Assembly (NCBI GenBank): GCA_032358255.1
Contig: JAULBX010022409.1
Location: forward strand, 1-64,000
Source of the DNA: Heterotrichella gracilis
Taxonomy: Eukaryota > Sar > Xanthophyceae > Tribonematales > Xanthonemataceae
Length of the DNA: 64,000 bases
Direction: 5' to 3'
Part shown: one piece after another, positions 45,520-57,800 of the stretch
Layout of the letters: every line of letters begins with the position of its first letter
Numbering within the stretch: the first letter of the stretch is position 1
Made by a program: the position numbers and the translations under genes
Notes under the pieces: generated by a model
What the model was told of the DNA's origin: nothing
What the model saw: the letters and a program-made list of their open reading frames with translations, nothing else
Databases searched by the model: none

Positions 45520-48076
45520 GTGGACGCCAGCAATCCCATCTTCCTTGCCAATGCCAGCGGCTGTATTCTGCAGCCCAGGCAAGCAGGGGCAATATAGATG
45601 CTACATATGCTACACCCACTCTCTACACTCACAAGTGCTTGGTCACATAATGGTGCATGGTCGTGCACATCACTTGGCCATGGAAAAGCTATAGTTACAT
45701 CTGATGCGCACTAATCAAAATGTTTATTAAATGGGGATGTTTTTGGTGGGGTGCCAGTCAGTGGAACCGCCGCACAAGCAGCCCGGGTAGCGCCACCCAA
45801 TGCATGCGCTTCACCCCATCTGACCGTGAGCATATTGTGAGTGCTCCCCACGCTGCAGGTTCACTGGGGCGCCCACCCCCTGCGGCCCAGCTCGACCCGT
45901 GGCTCAGCTGATGCTGCCAAAGTACACAAGAGGGGACGCTGATGATGGAAGGGCAGGGGCGCCTGCCGCCGCTGCCGCTGCCGCTGCCCGGCGCATGATG
46001 TTTCGTTGAGGCGGAGGGGGGCTGCGCCCAATTCTTTGAGGCTACATTTGTTTTTAATTGAAGATGTGACATGGCGTGGAACAAGAGCTGCTGAGCGCCG
46101 CATTTTGGCGCTTCCAGCTGCAGGTGTCAGCGCCATGTGTACACAGCTAGTGCAGCAATCGGTGTGTGGATGTAGTCAAATAAATTGTTCTGATGAAGGC
46201 AACTAATTGTACGCAGTGCAGTTTGCTTTTGAGCCTTTTTAGAAGTAAAACCGCTACCGGGTAACTGCAATTGTACGTGTTGCATTGGAATTCATGTACT
46301 GTATTGGAAAGAATTTCTGTTGGGGAGTACATGCATCGTTTGTGCATCATTACTACGCAGTATTATTATAGTTTTGCTTGTCAAATTCTTACCATTCATT
46401 GGCCGCTGAAACGGTTTCGAAAATAAATTGCTATTAATTTACTTGCAGCCGATTGATTTGCTCAAGCTGCTTTCAAAGGAGTATTCTTCCTTTTGCCGAC
46501 AGTGGCAGGACATGGACTGGTCAGTACCATGACGCCATTATTGATTGAATAGTTGGTTCGCAATATACCAAGCAAACTGACTCACGTGGCACTTTTTGGA
46601 GACCTTTGACTCAACATGTTTGTGAGCATTTTATATTATTATCACAAGTTAGGGATAGCCCAAACTAGTTGGACTCGTGATTATGCACATGTTGCATCGG
46701 ATGCTGAGGATAGGCTACTACCGTGAATAAAAGGCAGCCCTTGAAGAATAAGGTCAAAGTGCTGGTATGTGGAACAGTCGTCCTGATTTAAGTGCATAGC
46801 AATGCGACCAATTTTGCATCCGCACTCCATTTTAAAATACATTTTGAATCGCCGGGTCGGCTCCCTGAATGTGACTGTCATTGTCTTAAATCTTGTGTTC
46901 TTGTAAAAATCAGATTCTGAGATGGTCACCAGATCCTGATTCCACTACTAATACTGTGATAGCATGACTGCATTGAATTTAAACGGGAATGACTTATAGT
47001 ATCTAAGATACTACACAGATTCTTGTTCGCCATGAAACAATATTGCCAACGTTGCCTGTAGTACAGGCAAGTTGAGCATGAAGCGCTGATTGCAAACTTT
47101 AAGGTGGCGTGAGAATCTCGAAGCCTGAATTGCCATGGCTGCAGTTTGAGACTTTCATGATTTTATACTATATGAAATTTACAATAGTGGCAGTACACTA
47201 GTGCTGGAGCTTGCCTATCCACGTGCCACGTTGGATTGTAGACCATTTTTCTTTTTTCTTTTTTTTCTTTTCAAGACACCAAGGAGGGCTATCACAGTAG
47301 CCCTGCCAGGGGTGCAGAAAGGAAAGCATGGCGTAACTTTGTCTGCATGCAGGTACATGTATATGGACTGTCTCCCCCACCTCCGCAGACTAGCGCACAA
47401 ATAGACGCGCAGTGAAGAGTAACACCAAGTGCTGCACACCTCCCCACTCACTTCACTCTTTTACAAAGTGCCATATCTCATCTGGAGTTTGGGGGTTATT
47501 TTTGCCCTGCACACGCCATCGTACGTGGTTTGACCCAAAAGGACTGTGGTGACCTGCTATAAGCCGTTTTATGCTCTAACTCAAGCGTTCCCTTCTTCCT
47601 TTCTTTCTGCCATGCCAGGGCAGAAAGAAATGTGCAGCACATTTTATTCAAGGTGTAAAGCTTTTGCAAGACAAGAGGGGAGGGGCAGACCCGAGTTGTT
47701 GGACAGACCCGAGTTCCCCTGCTTTCCGCAGAAGCCACTGCAAGACATGGCAAAATAGATATGCAAACTCATTGACCTATCGACACCCAAAACGTCTCTC
47801 TAGCTATTCCGAGTCTTTGGCGCTGTTTTCATGCATGCATCTATGCATGCATTTGCATGTCGTACGCACTTGACCCCTGCGTGCACGACCACGCCCACCA
47901 CCCGGGCATGTCTAACTGTATCCCAGTATTTTCACCTCGTTCCGAAGCATGAAAGCAGCGTCGTAGGTGCGCCACTGACCCCACATGCCGTATGTACGCA
48001 CACATGTGCATATTCAGCAAGACTTTCACCCTACAGCTGTGTTACGCTACCTGTGTTACACCACTCGCGCCGCAGC
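45520..48076. other. Intergenic, no gene seen
   Basis: About 2.5 kb, AT-rich. It includes the coding-like remnant 45520-45582 after the last exon of the Pro-rich gene, GCATGC-rich stretches near 47830, and otherwise no gene signal. The 3' part should contain the promoter of the CapA-like gene. Confidence 0.5.
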
Positions 48077-51075
48077 ATGAAACCAGCATATCAGGCAGCG
48101 AAAGCATGCACCCGCCTGTTCCTCTGCGGGGATGTCATGACCGGGCGAGGGGTGGACCAGATCCTTCCCCACCCCAGCAAACCCCACCTGTACGAAAGCC
48201 ACGTCAAAGACGCTCGAGTCTACGTGTATCTCGCTGAGAAGAGGAACGGGCCCATCCCCAGGTCCGTTTCCTGGAGCTATATATGGGGGTCCGCGCTGGA
48301 TGTGCTCGATGGCTCCCAGGTGGGTCTAATAGGGAGGGCATAGGTTTGATACTTTGCGCAGGCCCAGTGCTTGCTTCCCACCGAGTCCTGGATGTTTCAT
48401 GTTTCAAGTATCTCCTTGGTCCCCTGCTCAAACTGCTCCTGCACTTACTCAGCGCATTGTTCAAGACCCTGTCACTTGATAACCCTATAGTACCCTAAAC
48501 CCTAAATTGCTTTCCTCAGTGTCCATAACGTTCTCAGGTGCTTTTGGTAGCTACCTGCAGGTACACAAACCTAAACCCCAAATGTTGAACCCTAAATCCA
48601 TTCCTGCATGTTGTTTTCAGGCGGACTCTCGGGTGATAAACCTGGCGAACAGCAACGACAAGGGCATCACTACGGCATGCACCCAGCCATTGTGCCGTGC
48701 ATGAACTATCATGGGTTGCCCCTTGCAACTGCACTCGTCATGCGGCGCAAACCTTAAATCGTAAACCCTAACCGTGAACTCCAAACTCCTTCTTCAGGTG
48801 GACTACCGGGTGATCAATCTGGAGACCCGCGTCACAAGCGAGGCAGCCTGGCCTCACAAGGGCATACTGTACCGCAAACACTACCGCAGAAACTATCGCA
48901 TACACCCAGCCAACGTGCTGTGCATGCCCGTAGGTGACGCCTTGCAGGTGCATGCACAACCCTTAAACCCTCAACCTAAACTTCAAACTCCTTGTTCAGG
49001 TGGACTACCGGGTGATTAACCTGGAGACCAGCGTCACAACAAGCGAGGCGGCGTGGCCCGACAAGGGCATCCAGTACCGCATGCACCCAGCCAACGTGCC
49101 GTGCCTCACGGCTGCGGCAGTGGACTGCTGCGTGCTAGCCAACAACCACGTGCTGGACTGGGGGCGCAGGGGGCTGGTGGAAACCCTAGAAACCCTACAG
49201 GGAGTGGGCATAGCCACCGCCGGCGCCGGCAGGAACGCACTGGAAGCAGGTAATACTCATAATTACTTAGTAATTTACAGGGCATGTAATGACCCATCTT
49301 GACGAGGCTAGGCTTTTCTATGTGTCTGGCAAGAGGAGCAATGGTGCGTGCTAGCCAACAACCATGTGCTGTCCTGGGGGCTGGAAGGAACTGCCAGAAC
49401 TCATGTCACAGGTGGGAAGTCAGGTCAGAAATGTGCCCCGCCAGCAGGGTCCCCAGTTCTGCAAAAGCATGACAATGCCCCGCTGGCCCACGTTTCCTAT
49501 GCCATGCCCAGCAGCGGGGTATTTGGGAGGGAAAAAGCATCCATGCTCATATAAGGGGGGAAATATGGAAATGTATCATGATTTTTAGGGCTGTTTACAA
49601 GCTGGCTGCTCACAACTGCTGTTATCTTATTTTCCAAATTTGTTGGAGGTCCACAAATAATTCATCACCTGGCTGTAGTGCCAACCCCCTCGTCATTCAA
49701 TGTCCACACATGCCCACCTACTAGGGTCTCGGCAGTTCTTCACAAGACTGGCAAGGCCCCTGTGGCCCTCCTGGCCTACGCCATGCCCAGCAGCAGGGTA
49801 CCCAGGAGGAAATTGGTATTATACATAGAAAATCACTTCAATTGTATCATGATTTTTTAGGCCTTTTTAAGCTGGCTACTCACCTGGCTGTACTGCCAAC
49901 TTCATGCCGCTAAATGTCCATATGTACCCCTTGCCAGGGTCTCCAACAATTCTGCACAAGCCCGGCAAGGCCCCTGTGGCCCTCCTGGCCTATGGCATGC
50001 CCAGCAGCGGGGTGCCGTACAAGTGGGAGGCGGGCGCCAAATCCCCAGGGGTCAACTTGCTCCCCAACCTGTCCCCAGCTTCGCTTGCGAGGGTGGTGGA
50101 AGACATTCGGTGCTGTAGGGAGGAGCACTCGTCCAACAGGTGCAGGTTGTGCACTCCGATGGATGCATGGCTTTTCTCCCCCCTTTCTCGTTGAATATTT
50201 CTTGTTTTTTATTCATTTTATTTGCAGAAAATCAATTCCAAGCATTTTTCTCTGGAATCACCCACATGCTTGGCCGCCCTATTTACTGGGAGGGAACTGA
50301 AGCGTAATGATGCCCCCCTGCTTGCAGCTCTGGACCCATCCTGATCGTGTCCATCCACTGGGGTGGGAACTGGGGCTATGACGTCACACACAGGGAGCGC
50401 CAGTTTGCGCATGCGCTCATAGACGCAGGGGCACAAATCGTCCACGGCCACTCCTCGCACCACCCAAAGCAGGTATTTTTATTGGTTTTCATTCTTGACA
50501 TCGATATGTATCTGCAAGCTTGGTTTTGCCAAAACGGTCATGCACAAGTATGTATTCACCAAAGATAATGGATCATAACCCAATAACAAGGAAAGCCAGG
50601 GCTGTGCTGCTGGATATATTTTTTCCCCCTATATATTATTACTCAAAGCCTGTAAATCTACAGTAATGTACCTTGGCTGAATTTGTACCAATCAACATAG
50701 GTGGAGGGCTACAAGGGGGGTGTGATACTGTACGGGTGCGGGGACTTCATCAACGACTACGAGGGCATACGAGGGCACGAGGAGTATCGCAGTGAGCTGA
50801 CGTACGCGTACTTGGTGGAGTGTTATGCGGATGCTGGAGGGGAGGAAGAGGGGGGAGAAGGAACAGGTGGACGAGGGGGAGAGTATGGTGCGGGGGAGGA
50901 GGAGGGGGAGGGGGAAAAAAGGGAGGCAGGCCCCTCCACAGAGGCAGGGGGGGGCAAAGGGTGGCAGTGCGAGGTGGTGGCTGTGCCCATGCGCATGTTC
51001 CGCCTGCGCCTGCAGAGGGCGAGTGAGGAGGAGGCGGAGTGGCTCCGGGGCAGTGTGGGGGAAGGGGTGGGATGA
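48077..51075 (+). CDS. CapA-family (PGA_cap) metallophosphatase, 404 aa
   Basis: Five exons: 48077-48319, 49000-49249, 49938-50139, 50328-50472, 50701-51075; phases agree and give 404 residues. Motifs of the CapA/PgsA calcineurin-like family appear in order: LCGDVMTGRGVDQ, VINLETSVT, ANNHVLDWG, IVSIHWGGNWGY, VHGHSSHHPKQ and ILYGCGDFINDYEG. The metal ligands Asp, Asn, His are all present. In bacteria CapA acts in poly-gamma-glutamate capsule export; eukaryotic homologues have no settled role. The last exon inserts a 35-residue Gly/Glu tract before the final strand. No clear signal peptide follows ATG 48077; the frame stays open upstream to 47831, so an earlier start or a further 5' exon is possible. 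Bacterial origin by transfer is plausible but the gene now has four introns. Confidence 0.9.
48621..49045 (+). repeat. Tandem copies of the acceptor edge of CapA exon 2
   Basis: GTGGACTACCGGGTGAT after a TTCAG acceptor is real at 49000 and copied at 48799 (with GAGGCAGCCTGGCC following) and, more diverged, at 48621 (GCGGACTCTCGGGTGATAAA). Spacing is about 178 and 201 bp. Spacers hold AACCCTAAA-type sequence. Confidence 0.9.
49336..49400 (+). repeat. Intronic copy of an internal part of CapA exon 2
   Basis: GTGCGTGCTAGCCAACAACC, CATGTGCTG and CTGGGGGCTGGAAGGAA copy 49126-49185, which includes the metal-binding NNH motif. The copy is not adjacent to a good splice site. Confidence 0.8.
49441..50010 (+). 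repeat. Three tandem copies of the acceptor edge of CapA exon 3
   Basis: After an AG, GGTCTCCAACAATTCTGC (real, 49938) is copied at 49448 (GGTCCCCAGTTCTGC) and 49725 (GGTCTCGGCAGTTCTTC). All continue through GCCATGCCCAGCAGC.GGGT. The two copies then break off into AT-rich intron. Confidence 0.9.
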
Positions 51076-51876
51076 CGCTGTTGGGGATTGGAGGGCACAC
51101 GGGCCCGGGTGCACTGTACCCATATGAGGTGGTAGGTTGATGGTGGAGTGATGTTGGTACCATTTTTTGGGCATAATGACAATCCCAGCGCGTACATCTT
51201 CCATGCACCGCTGCAGAATGTACTTAACACCTTGTACAATCGCAAGCAAGCTCAGCTTCCAGCCTGGAAGCCGAGCACCATAATTATGCCATATCATGGT
51301 AGTCAGGGTTTTAAATGTTCGTAGACTAACTTAGAGTAGGCTGCTACTAAAATAAATTAGGCACATGGGGTCGCCCTTGCTCAGAGCAATAGCTGCTATA
51401 GGTTTTAGGTTACACGTCCATCCATCCTGGCGCACTGCCAGCAGCAAGCCATGTGCAAGGGATATCAGCGCGGCGCAACACCCAACAATGAGTGTAACCA
51501 CCTGCACAAAGGTCTCACGAGGGGATGTCCACTCATTGCAAAAGGCGGCTCCTGTGCCACATTTGAAATCTTACAGTAACTGTCATTATTGGGCCAGGCC
51601 TGGTCTTACGCTAGCCATTTGCACATCTACTCTGCTACCCATCCTGGAGCCGGTCCAGGCTTCACTCCCATTTGCAACATGTGTACCAGAGCCAAAAGCC
51701 AATAAATGTTCCAATACTGTGTAGTCTCCCCTCACTGCTACCATGCCAACCCCAACAGGCATCTTGTACCCTACAGCAATCAGCCAATAAGGCCAACATC
51801 AACGCTAACTGTTCCTATAGCAATATGCCAATAATATGCCAACTGACAACTGTGTGAGAAACCCCTCCCCGTTCCC
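51076..51876. other. Intergenic between convergent genes, no gene seen
   Basis: About 800 bp between the stop codons of the CapA-like gene (+) and the ankyrin gene (-); it should hold both 3' untranslated regions. Confidence 0.55.
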
Positions 51877-54800
51877 TCACTTGTGATGTGTCGGATTCCC
51901 CCCCTTCATGCCAAACATCATGATGGCGGCGCGCAGCCGGGCTTGAGAGGGCCAGTCGTTCTGCAGAACACCAAGAAAACCATTGAGGGTGGTAGAATTG
52001 CTAACCCTAGCGTGGCAAAATGCAACGTGGTAGAATAGTTAACCCTAGCGTGGCAAGATGGCAAAATCGACATGCATTGCAAACCCTAAGCTTACTTGCC
52101 CGGACGCCATCATGACACAACACACGCAGCAAAACTCAAGTCTGGCAGAGTCAAACCTATGAGGTATGCGCCATCCCACCCCAACCTTCCCTGCACACAA
52201 TCATATGATATCGCACCTCCTTTGCGATATCCGCCGCAGTGCGCCCCTGGCCGTCCTTTACCCTAGGGTCTGCACCCGCATCCAGCAGCAGCTTGGCATT
52301 ACCCATGGGCTGGGCATGCATCAGTGCGGTGCGCCCCTCCTTGTCCACAGCGTTCACATCGCCCCCTCCCTTGATCAGGAAACCGAGGATGTGCGACTGG
52401 GCCAAGCCTGCAGGAACCGGGGTTGCCTTTTAGCCAACTTTGCATTTCACCAGACGGAAAAGAGGCTTGAGGCTGGGTGGGTGGGAGTGCACTGTTACAA
52501 GTATGTTGCAACATGTCCAGCCACCCGGCCCCAAAGGTGGCATTTTCCAAACCTGTGCATTGCCAATGCAACTCGTGAACATGAAGCCGGAATCACTAGT
52601 GATCGTGGATCAGCACGCCACGGTGAATACGTACGTGAGCCTGCCTAACTTGGCCCCCACCCCCCCACCCCTTCCCTGCCTGGCAACACCCTGTAAGGCT
52701 TCAAGGGTTCCTCGAACTGGAACCTCCACCCCACACATTGGAAGATATTCACCTGGGCACACATGCAACAATAACAGTAGCTGCCGGTGCTAGGGTATTC
52801 CTTAGGGTTCTATTAGGGCCTAATGCCCTCCCGCACCTGCTGCCAGCATCAGCGGCGTCTTGCCGGTCAGCAAATGCCCTAGGTTAGGGTTTGCACCCCC
52901 CGCCAGCAGCTGCTTGGCCCGGTACCTGCAGCGGCAGCAAACGGGCTTGCAACCAATTTGTTTAACATACACCCCTGATGGGATCTCAGATGGGGCAAGA
53001 TTAAAAAATCATATGCATAGTGCCAGGGTATGAATGCTTGGCCCTTCTCGTGCACGCCTGCCTGCTAATCAATTTAATTACAACTTTACTTTACTTTACT
53101 TCAATCATGATCTCAAAAACAATACTGGTATCCTCTTTTAGACGGCATGGGGCAACTATCACACACTATCCAAAGATCCACTCACTTGAAAGTCTCCTTG
53201 CCCGCGCACAGCAGCAGCGGCGTCTCCCCCGCGTCGTTGTACACGTCAAGCTGCGCCTTGAGGTGAAGCAAGCGGTCCACCGCGGCATTGCCCTGCTGGA
53301 TGGGGGTCTGGACGGCATGGTGGAGCAGGGTGCACCCCCTGCAGGCCAGAACATTGGGATTTAGGCCTCAAGACCTTATGTCGTGAGATGTGGACAGCTG
53401 AATGAAGCCGGGTAGCAACCCCTGAAATAAGAAATTGCGGGCATATCTAGGGCTGGCGCCCCAGCAGCGGTGCCCTGCTGGATGGGGCTGTGGATGGCAA
53501 CGAGGACCAGGGTACAACACCTGCTAACAGGTACTTAGGTACACCCCATCACCCCTGCAGAATCCGATATGATGGCACTCCACCTTCTAAGCACGATTTG
53601 CCCTCCACGACACTGGACTCGATCCATGCACTAGGTCCATGCACATGACATGGCCCAACAACACAAAGAAACTCTAGGCAAGGGTAAATACCAAGGGTAC
53701 AAGGGTTCCTGTGCCTTACCCCTCGTATCGCTGGTTCACATCCCGCTTCTTCTTCTTCACCTCCTTGCACAGCTCCACAAGGGTCTTCCCCTCCACCTTG
53801 ATAATACTACTGTACGCCGGGGGCCCCTTCACCTCTGCCAATGCCGCTGCCATGGTGGTGGGGGTGGCGGCGGTGGCGGTGGTGGTTGTGGTGGCGGTGG
53901 TGGTGGTGGCTATGCTGGTGGCGGGCTGCTGTGTGGTGGGGGGCGGCGCAGAGGGTGTGGGGTGGGGGGACAGCGCTTGGTCGGCGAAAAAGGGGTGGGG
54001 GTCAGGGGGGGTGGCGGCGGGCGGCTGGTGTGGGGGCGGTGCGACCTGGCTGAGGTGGGTGGGGGTGCGGGCTGGTGGGGCGGAGGAGGGACGGGGGGCC
54101 CCCTGGGGAGAAGACTCTCCCTGACTGGCAGTGCCGGTGGTGGCTGTCGCCTGGGTGGGTGGGGAGGCGGGGTGGAGGGTGTGGTGGGTGGCGGGGGCAG
54201 CGGCGCTTGTCTCCTGTGGCCTCGCTGCTGCATCCTGGTTGGGCGAGGAGGGGCGGGGCGCCACATGATCGTCCGAGGATGGGCGCGGCGGCACCTGATT
54301 GGCTGGAACAGAGGCCGCCGGAGGCTTCTGGATGGCTACTGGGGCAGCCGCTCCTGTAGCTTGACCTGTAAATGGGCCACTAGCCGCACCTTGGGGAGCC
54401 AATGTGCTTGCGAGCCCTGCATTGCCCGCTGGCACAGCTGCCACTGGGGGTTTGGGGGTTGGCGGGGTGGGTGGTGGTGGTGGTGGTGGCGTGGAGGGGC
54501 TTGGGGCCGCAGCAGCGGTGGCTGGGGCAATGGTGGCGGGTGGTCCTTGCCCGGTGGGGTGGGCGGCTGTTGGGCGCTGGGTAGACACTGGAGCACCCCC
54601 TGCAGCTCTGTGGTTGGCTGTAGCAGGTGCTGCCGTGCTCTGATTGGCCGGTGGAGCCTCGGCCTGCGCCTGAGTGGCTGCAGCGCCCGCCGCCGCTCCC
54701 CCATTGGCCGGTGCGGCGGCCGCTGCGCCGTGAGTGGCTGGCGGAGCCTTGGGTTGCGCCTGGGTGGCGGGTGGCTTTGCCGCTCTCCAATTGACCGGTG

Positions 54801-57800
54801 CCGTCCCCGCTGCGCTGTGAGCGGTGTAGCCAATTCCAGGCCTGGCTCGCCCCTGACTGGCGGGTGGATTTGCCGCCCTCCCATTGGCTGATGTGGCAGC
54901 ACTGGAACCTGCGCTGTGGGTGGCCGGTGCAGATTTGGGCGCTGCCACCGTGGGAGGAGGCTTTGGCGCGGCGTGATTGGCCGCTGGGGGCTGTGCAGCG
55001 CTGTGGGTGGGTATCATGGTCCTGACTCGCGGCCTAGTGGACTGTGGAACTGGCGCGCTGTGATTGGCTGCTGGGGGCTGAGCTGCGGTGCGGGTGGGTG
55101 CTGATTGGCTGGAGGTGGGATCTGCCGACACCGCCGGGGCTGAGGCAGGGGGGCGGGTGTGGCCCGAGGGGGGCTGGAGGGTGATGGGGGGTTGGAGGGT
55201 GATGGGGTGCGGGCGGAGGAAAGGGTTTTGGCCCTTGTACAGGGCCTGCATGACACCCCCAAGGGGCGTGGGGGCTGGCGGGTGGCCTGGTGGGGGCTGC
55301 GGCGGGCGGAGGGTTGGGGGCGCCGGAGGGGGTACCGTGGTGGGGATGATGAGGGGCACGTGTACCTGCCAAGGGGGGATGGCATTTGCCATGTCACCAA
55401 GGTGTGCCACCCCCGTTCCACTGATCCCCACACCCCCTTCCTCGTCCGAGCTGTACACAGGCTTGCAGGGGTCGTACATCGCCTCCCCTCCACCCCCATC
55501 GCCCCTCCCCCCTTGACGCACCTCCCCAACCGCGGGCCCGCTTGAAGGGGGTGGCAGCAATGGGCTCATCGCCCCACCACCCCCAACCCCACCGCCACCG
55601 CCCTGCGCCACCCGCTGCATCAGCGCCGCAAGCAGCGGCGGATCCCCCACCGCCAGCACACGTGCCGCCACACGGGGGACCTCATCAACCCCCGCCCCCG
55701 CGTGCAGCAGCTGCTCCACCGCCATGTAGTCCTGCACCGCCAGCGCGCCGCGCATCGCCGCCGCCAGGCCGCGCGAAAACGCCTCGCTGTCCCACGGCAT
55801 GCCCCCGCCCTGGAGCACCCGGATGAGCTCGGTGGCGCCACCTGGCGGGAGCCGCCATCCCGCCACCGTCGCCGCGGTCAGCGCCACGCCCCCCGCGCCC
55901 ACCCCCGCGGCGATGAGCTTGTGACACGAGTCGGCGTCGCCAGCGTCCACGCACAGCTGCAGCGCGCGGGAGAGCGCCGCGGCGTCGGCGGCCGCCGCGC
56001 GCCGCGACGGCGGGAAGAGGAGCGCCATGTGCTCCCGGGGGCAGCCCGCCAGCACCGCCCGCACCCCCGCGGCGTCGGCGCCCTCCAGCAGCGGCAGGAT
56101 GCTCCAACCGGCGGCCACCAGCGCCTCCACGGCGTCCGGGTCGGCGGTCGTGAGGTGGCGCAAGAAGGCGTCGGCGTGCGCGCGGGTGCCGACGTCCAGC
56201 CCCGCCTGCGCCAGCTGGCGCAGCACGCCAGGGGGGGCGGTGGACGAATACTGAAGCACGGTGTCGGGGGAGAGGGGGACCGCGATGCGCACCCCGGTGG
56301 CCAGCAGCCGCTCCACTGCCTCATGATCCCCCCCCCGCACGCCAGCGATGATGCCCAGGTTGAGGATCTTGGCCTGGGTGTCGTCCATCCCCCCGCCCCC
56401 CTGGCTGAGAGGGGCGGGGGCGGGCACAGCCTGAGCCACCACTAGGGCGCCGCGCACCACTGGGGAGGTGGGCATATTACTCGAGAAGAGCTTGGTGGTG
56501 GCAATAAACATGCCGCGCTCCACCGCGGATTGGAGCGCCGCCTGCGCCACGGGCCCTGTGCGGGATCCCGCAGCATCGATGAGCCGGTCGAAGAGCTCCT
56601 GGCCCTTGGGTTCAGTGGCAAGGTTGGCGGCCATGGCGAGGAGGAGGGGAGGGACCTTGGCGGACCCTTGGCCGGGGTTTGGGTTGCAGCAGGTGAGGCG
56701 TGTGGCCAGGTGGTGTAGGAGGTCGATGCGCTCCCCCTTGTGCCACTTGGCGGCATCCAGCGCCTCCAGCAGCGCGGCAAAGGCCCCCGGGGCGCAGCCG
56801 GAACCCTCCAGGAGGGTTTCCACCGCCCGCGCATCCCTGCGCTTGACCACATCACGAACCGCAGCAGCCCCATCCGCCCCCGCCTCCACCAGCGCCGCCA
56901 CCACCCCCGGCGGGCAGTAGGCGGCCGCAAATGCCAGGCAGCTGAGCTGGACCCCATCCCGCACGCTAACTGCGCCCAAGCTTCCTGGATATGATGCTGC
57001 CAGTCCCGGGATCATGCCAGGGTTGACCAGCGCTGCCCACGCCATGGGAGTCACGTGGCCCCCCTCGCCCCAGTGCTTGTGGGTGCACCCCAGCTGGCCC
57101 CAATCCAGCCCCAGCTGCTGAGTCAGCATGTCCACGATCGCCGGGTGGTTGTACTTGATCGCCGCAAGCACCAGCTGGCACCCGGCATCCTTCCGCGCCC
57201 TGATCTCCTTCTTGAAACCCTTGACAAGGGCTTCCGCCATGGCCCGCCCCCCCAGGCGCACCGCCTCGCCGACCTCCCCGTATTTGGCCACCTCCCAATT
57301 TATACCCACCCCTTGCTCGGCCAGCAGCTCCCCTACAGTGGCTGCGCTGCGGGTGCGGACAGCCGCCAGCAGGGGGGTTACCCCCCCTGGGAGGAAAGGG
57401 GAGGACAGGTCGAGGCCCAGCTTTCGCGCCTCGTGGCAGGCTTCACGCATGTCGCGCAGGAGGTTGTTGTCAATGGCATTGGCCAGGGCGCACGCGCACC
57501 GGTGGGTGGCGTCGGGGGGGTGTTTGGGGGTGCGGGGCTTGGAGGGCGTGACTGCGGGGGGTGGGGGGTGGAGGGTGGTAGCGGGTGGAGTTAAGAGGTT
57601 GGTGCATGGTGTGTTGGGTTGAAAGGCTATACATGGACTATATAGGTGCATATCACGATAGGGGCAGGCACACAACCTTTGCTGGGAGATGTTTTTGCAA
57701 GTGGTATTGTCGGATGCAAGGTACTGGTGGGGCCAAGCAAAAGGGGAAAGCAAAAGGGGCAAAGTACCTGCAGAAGAGGAGGTACTAGATGAAGGTACTG

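Noticed and set aside
53650-54891. 413-residue Gly/Trp-rich plus-strand open frame
   Set aside because: It is the shadow of the Pro/Ala-rich ankyrin exon on the other strand.
55702-56445. Arg/His-rich plus-strand open frame of 247 residues
   Set aside because: It lies opposite phased ankyrin coding sequence and has composition typical of a reverse reading of GC-rich codons.
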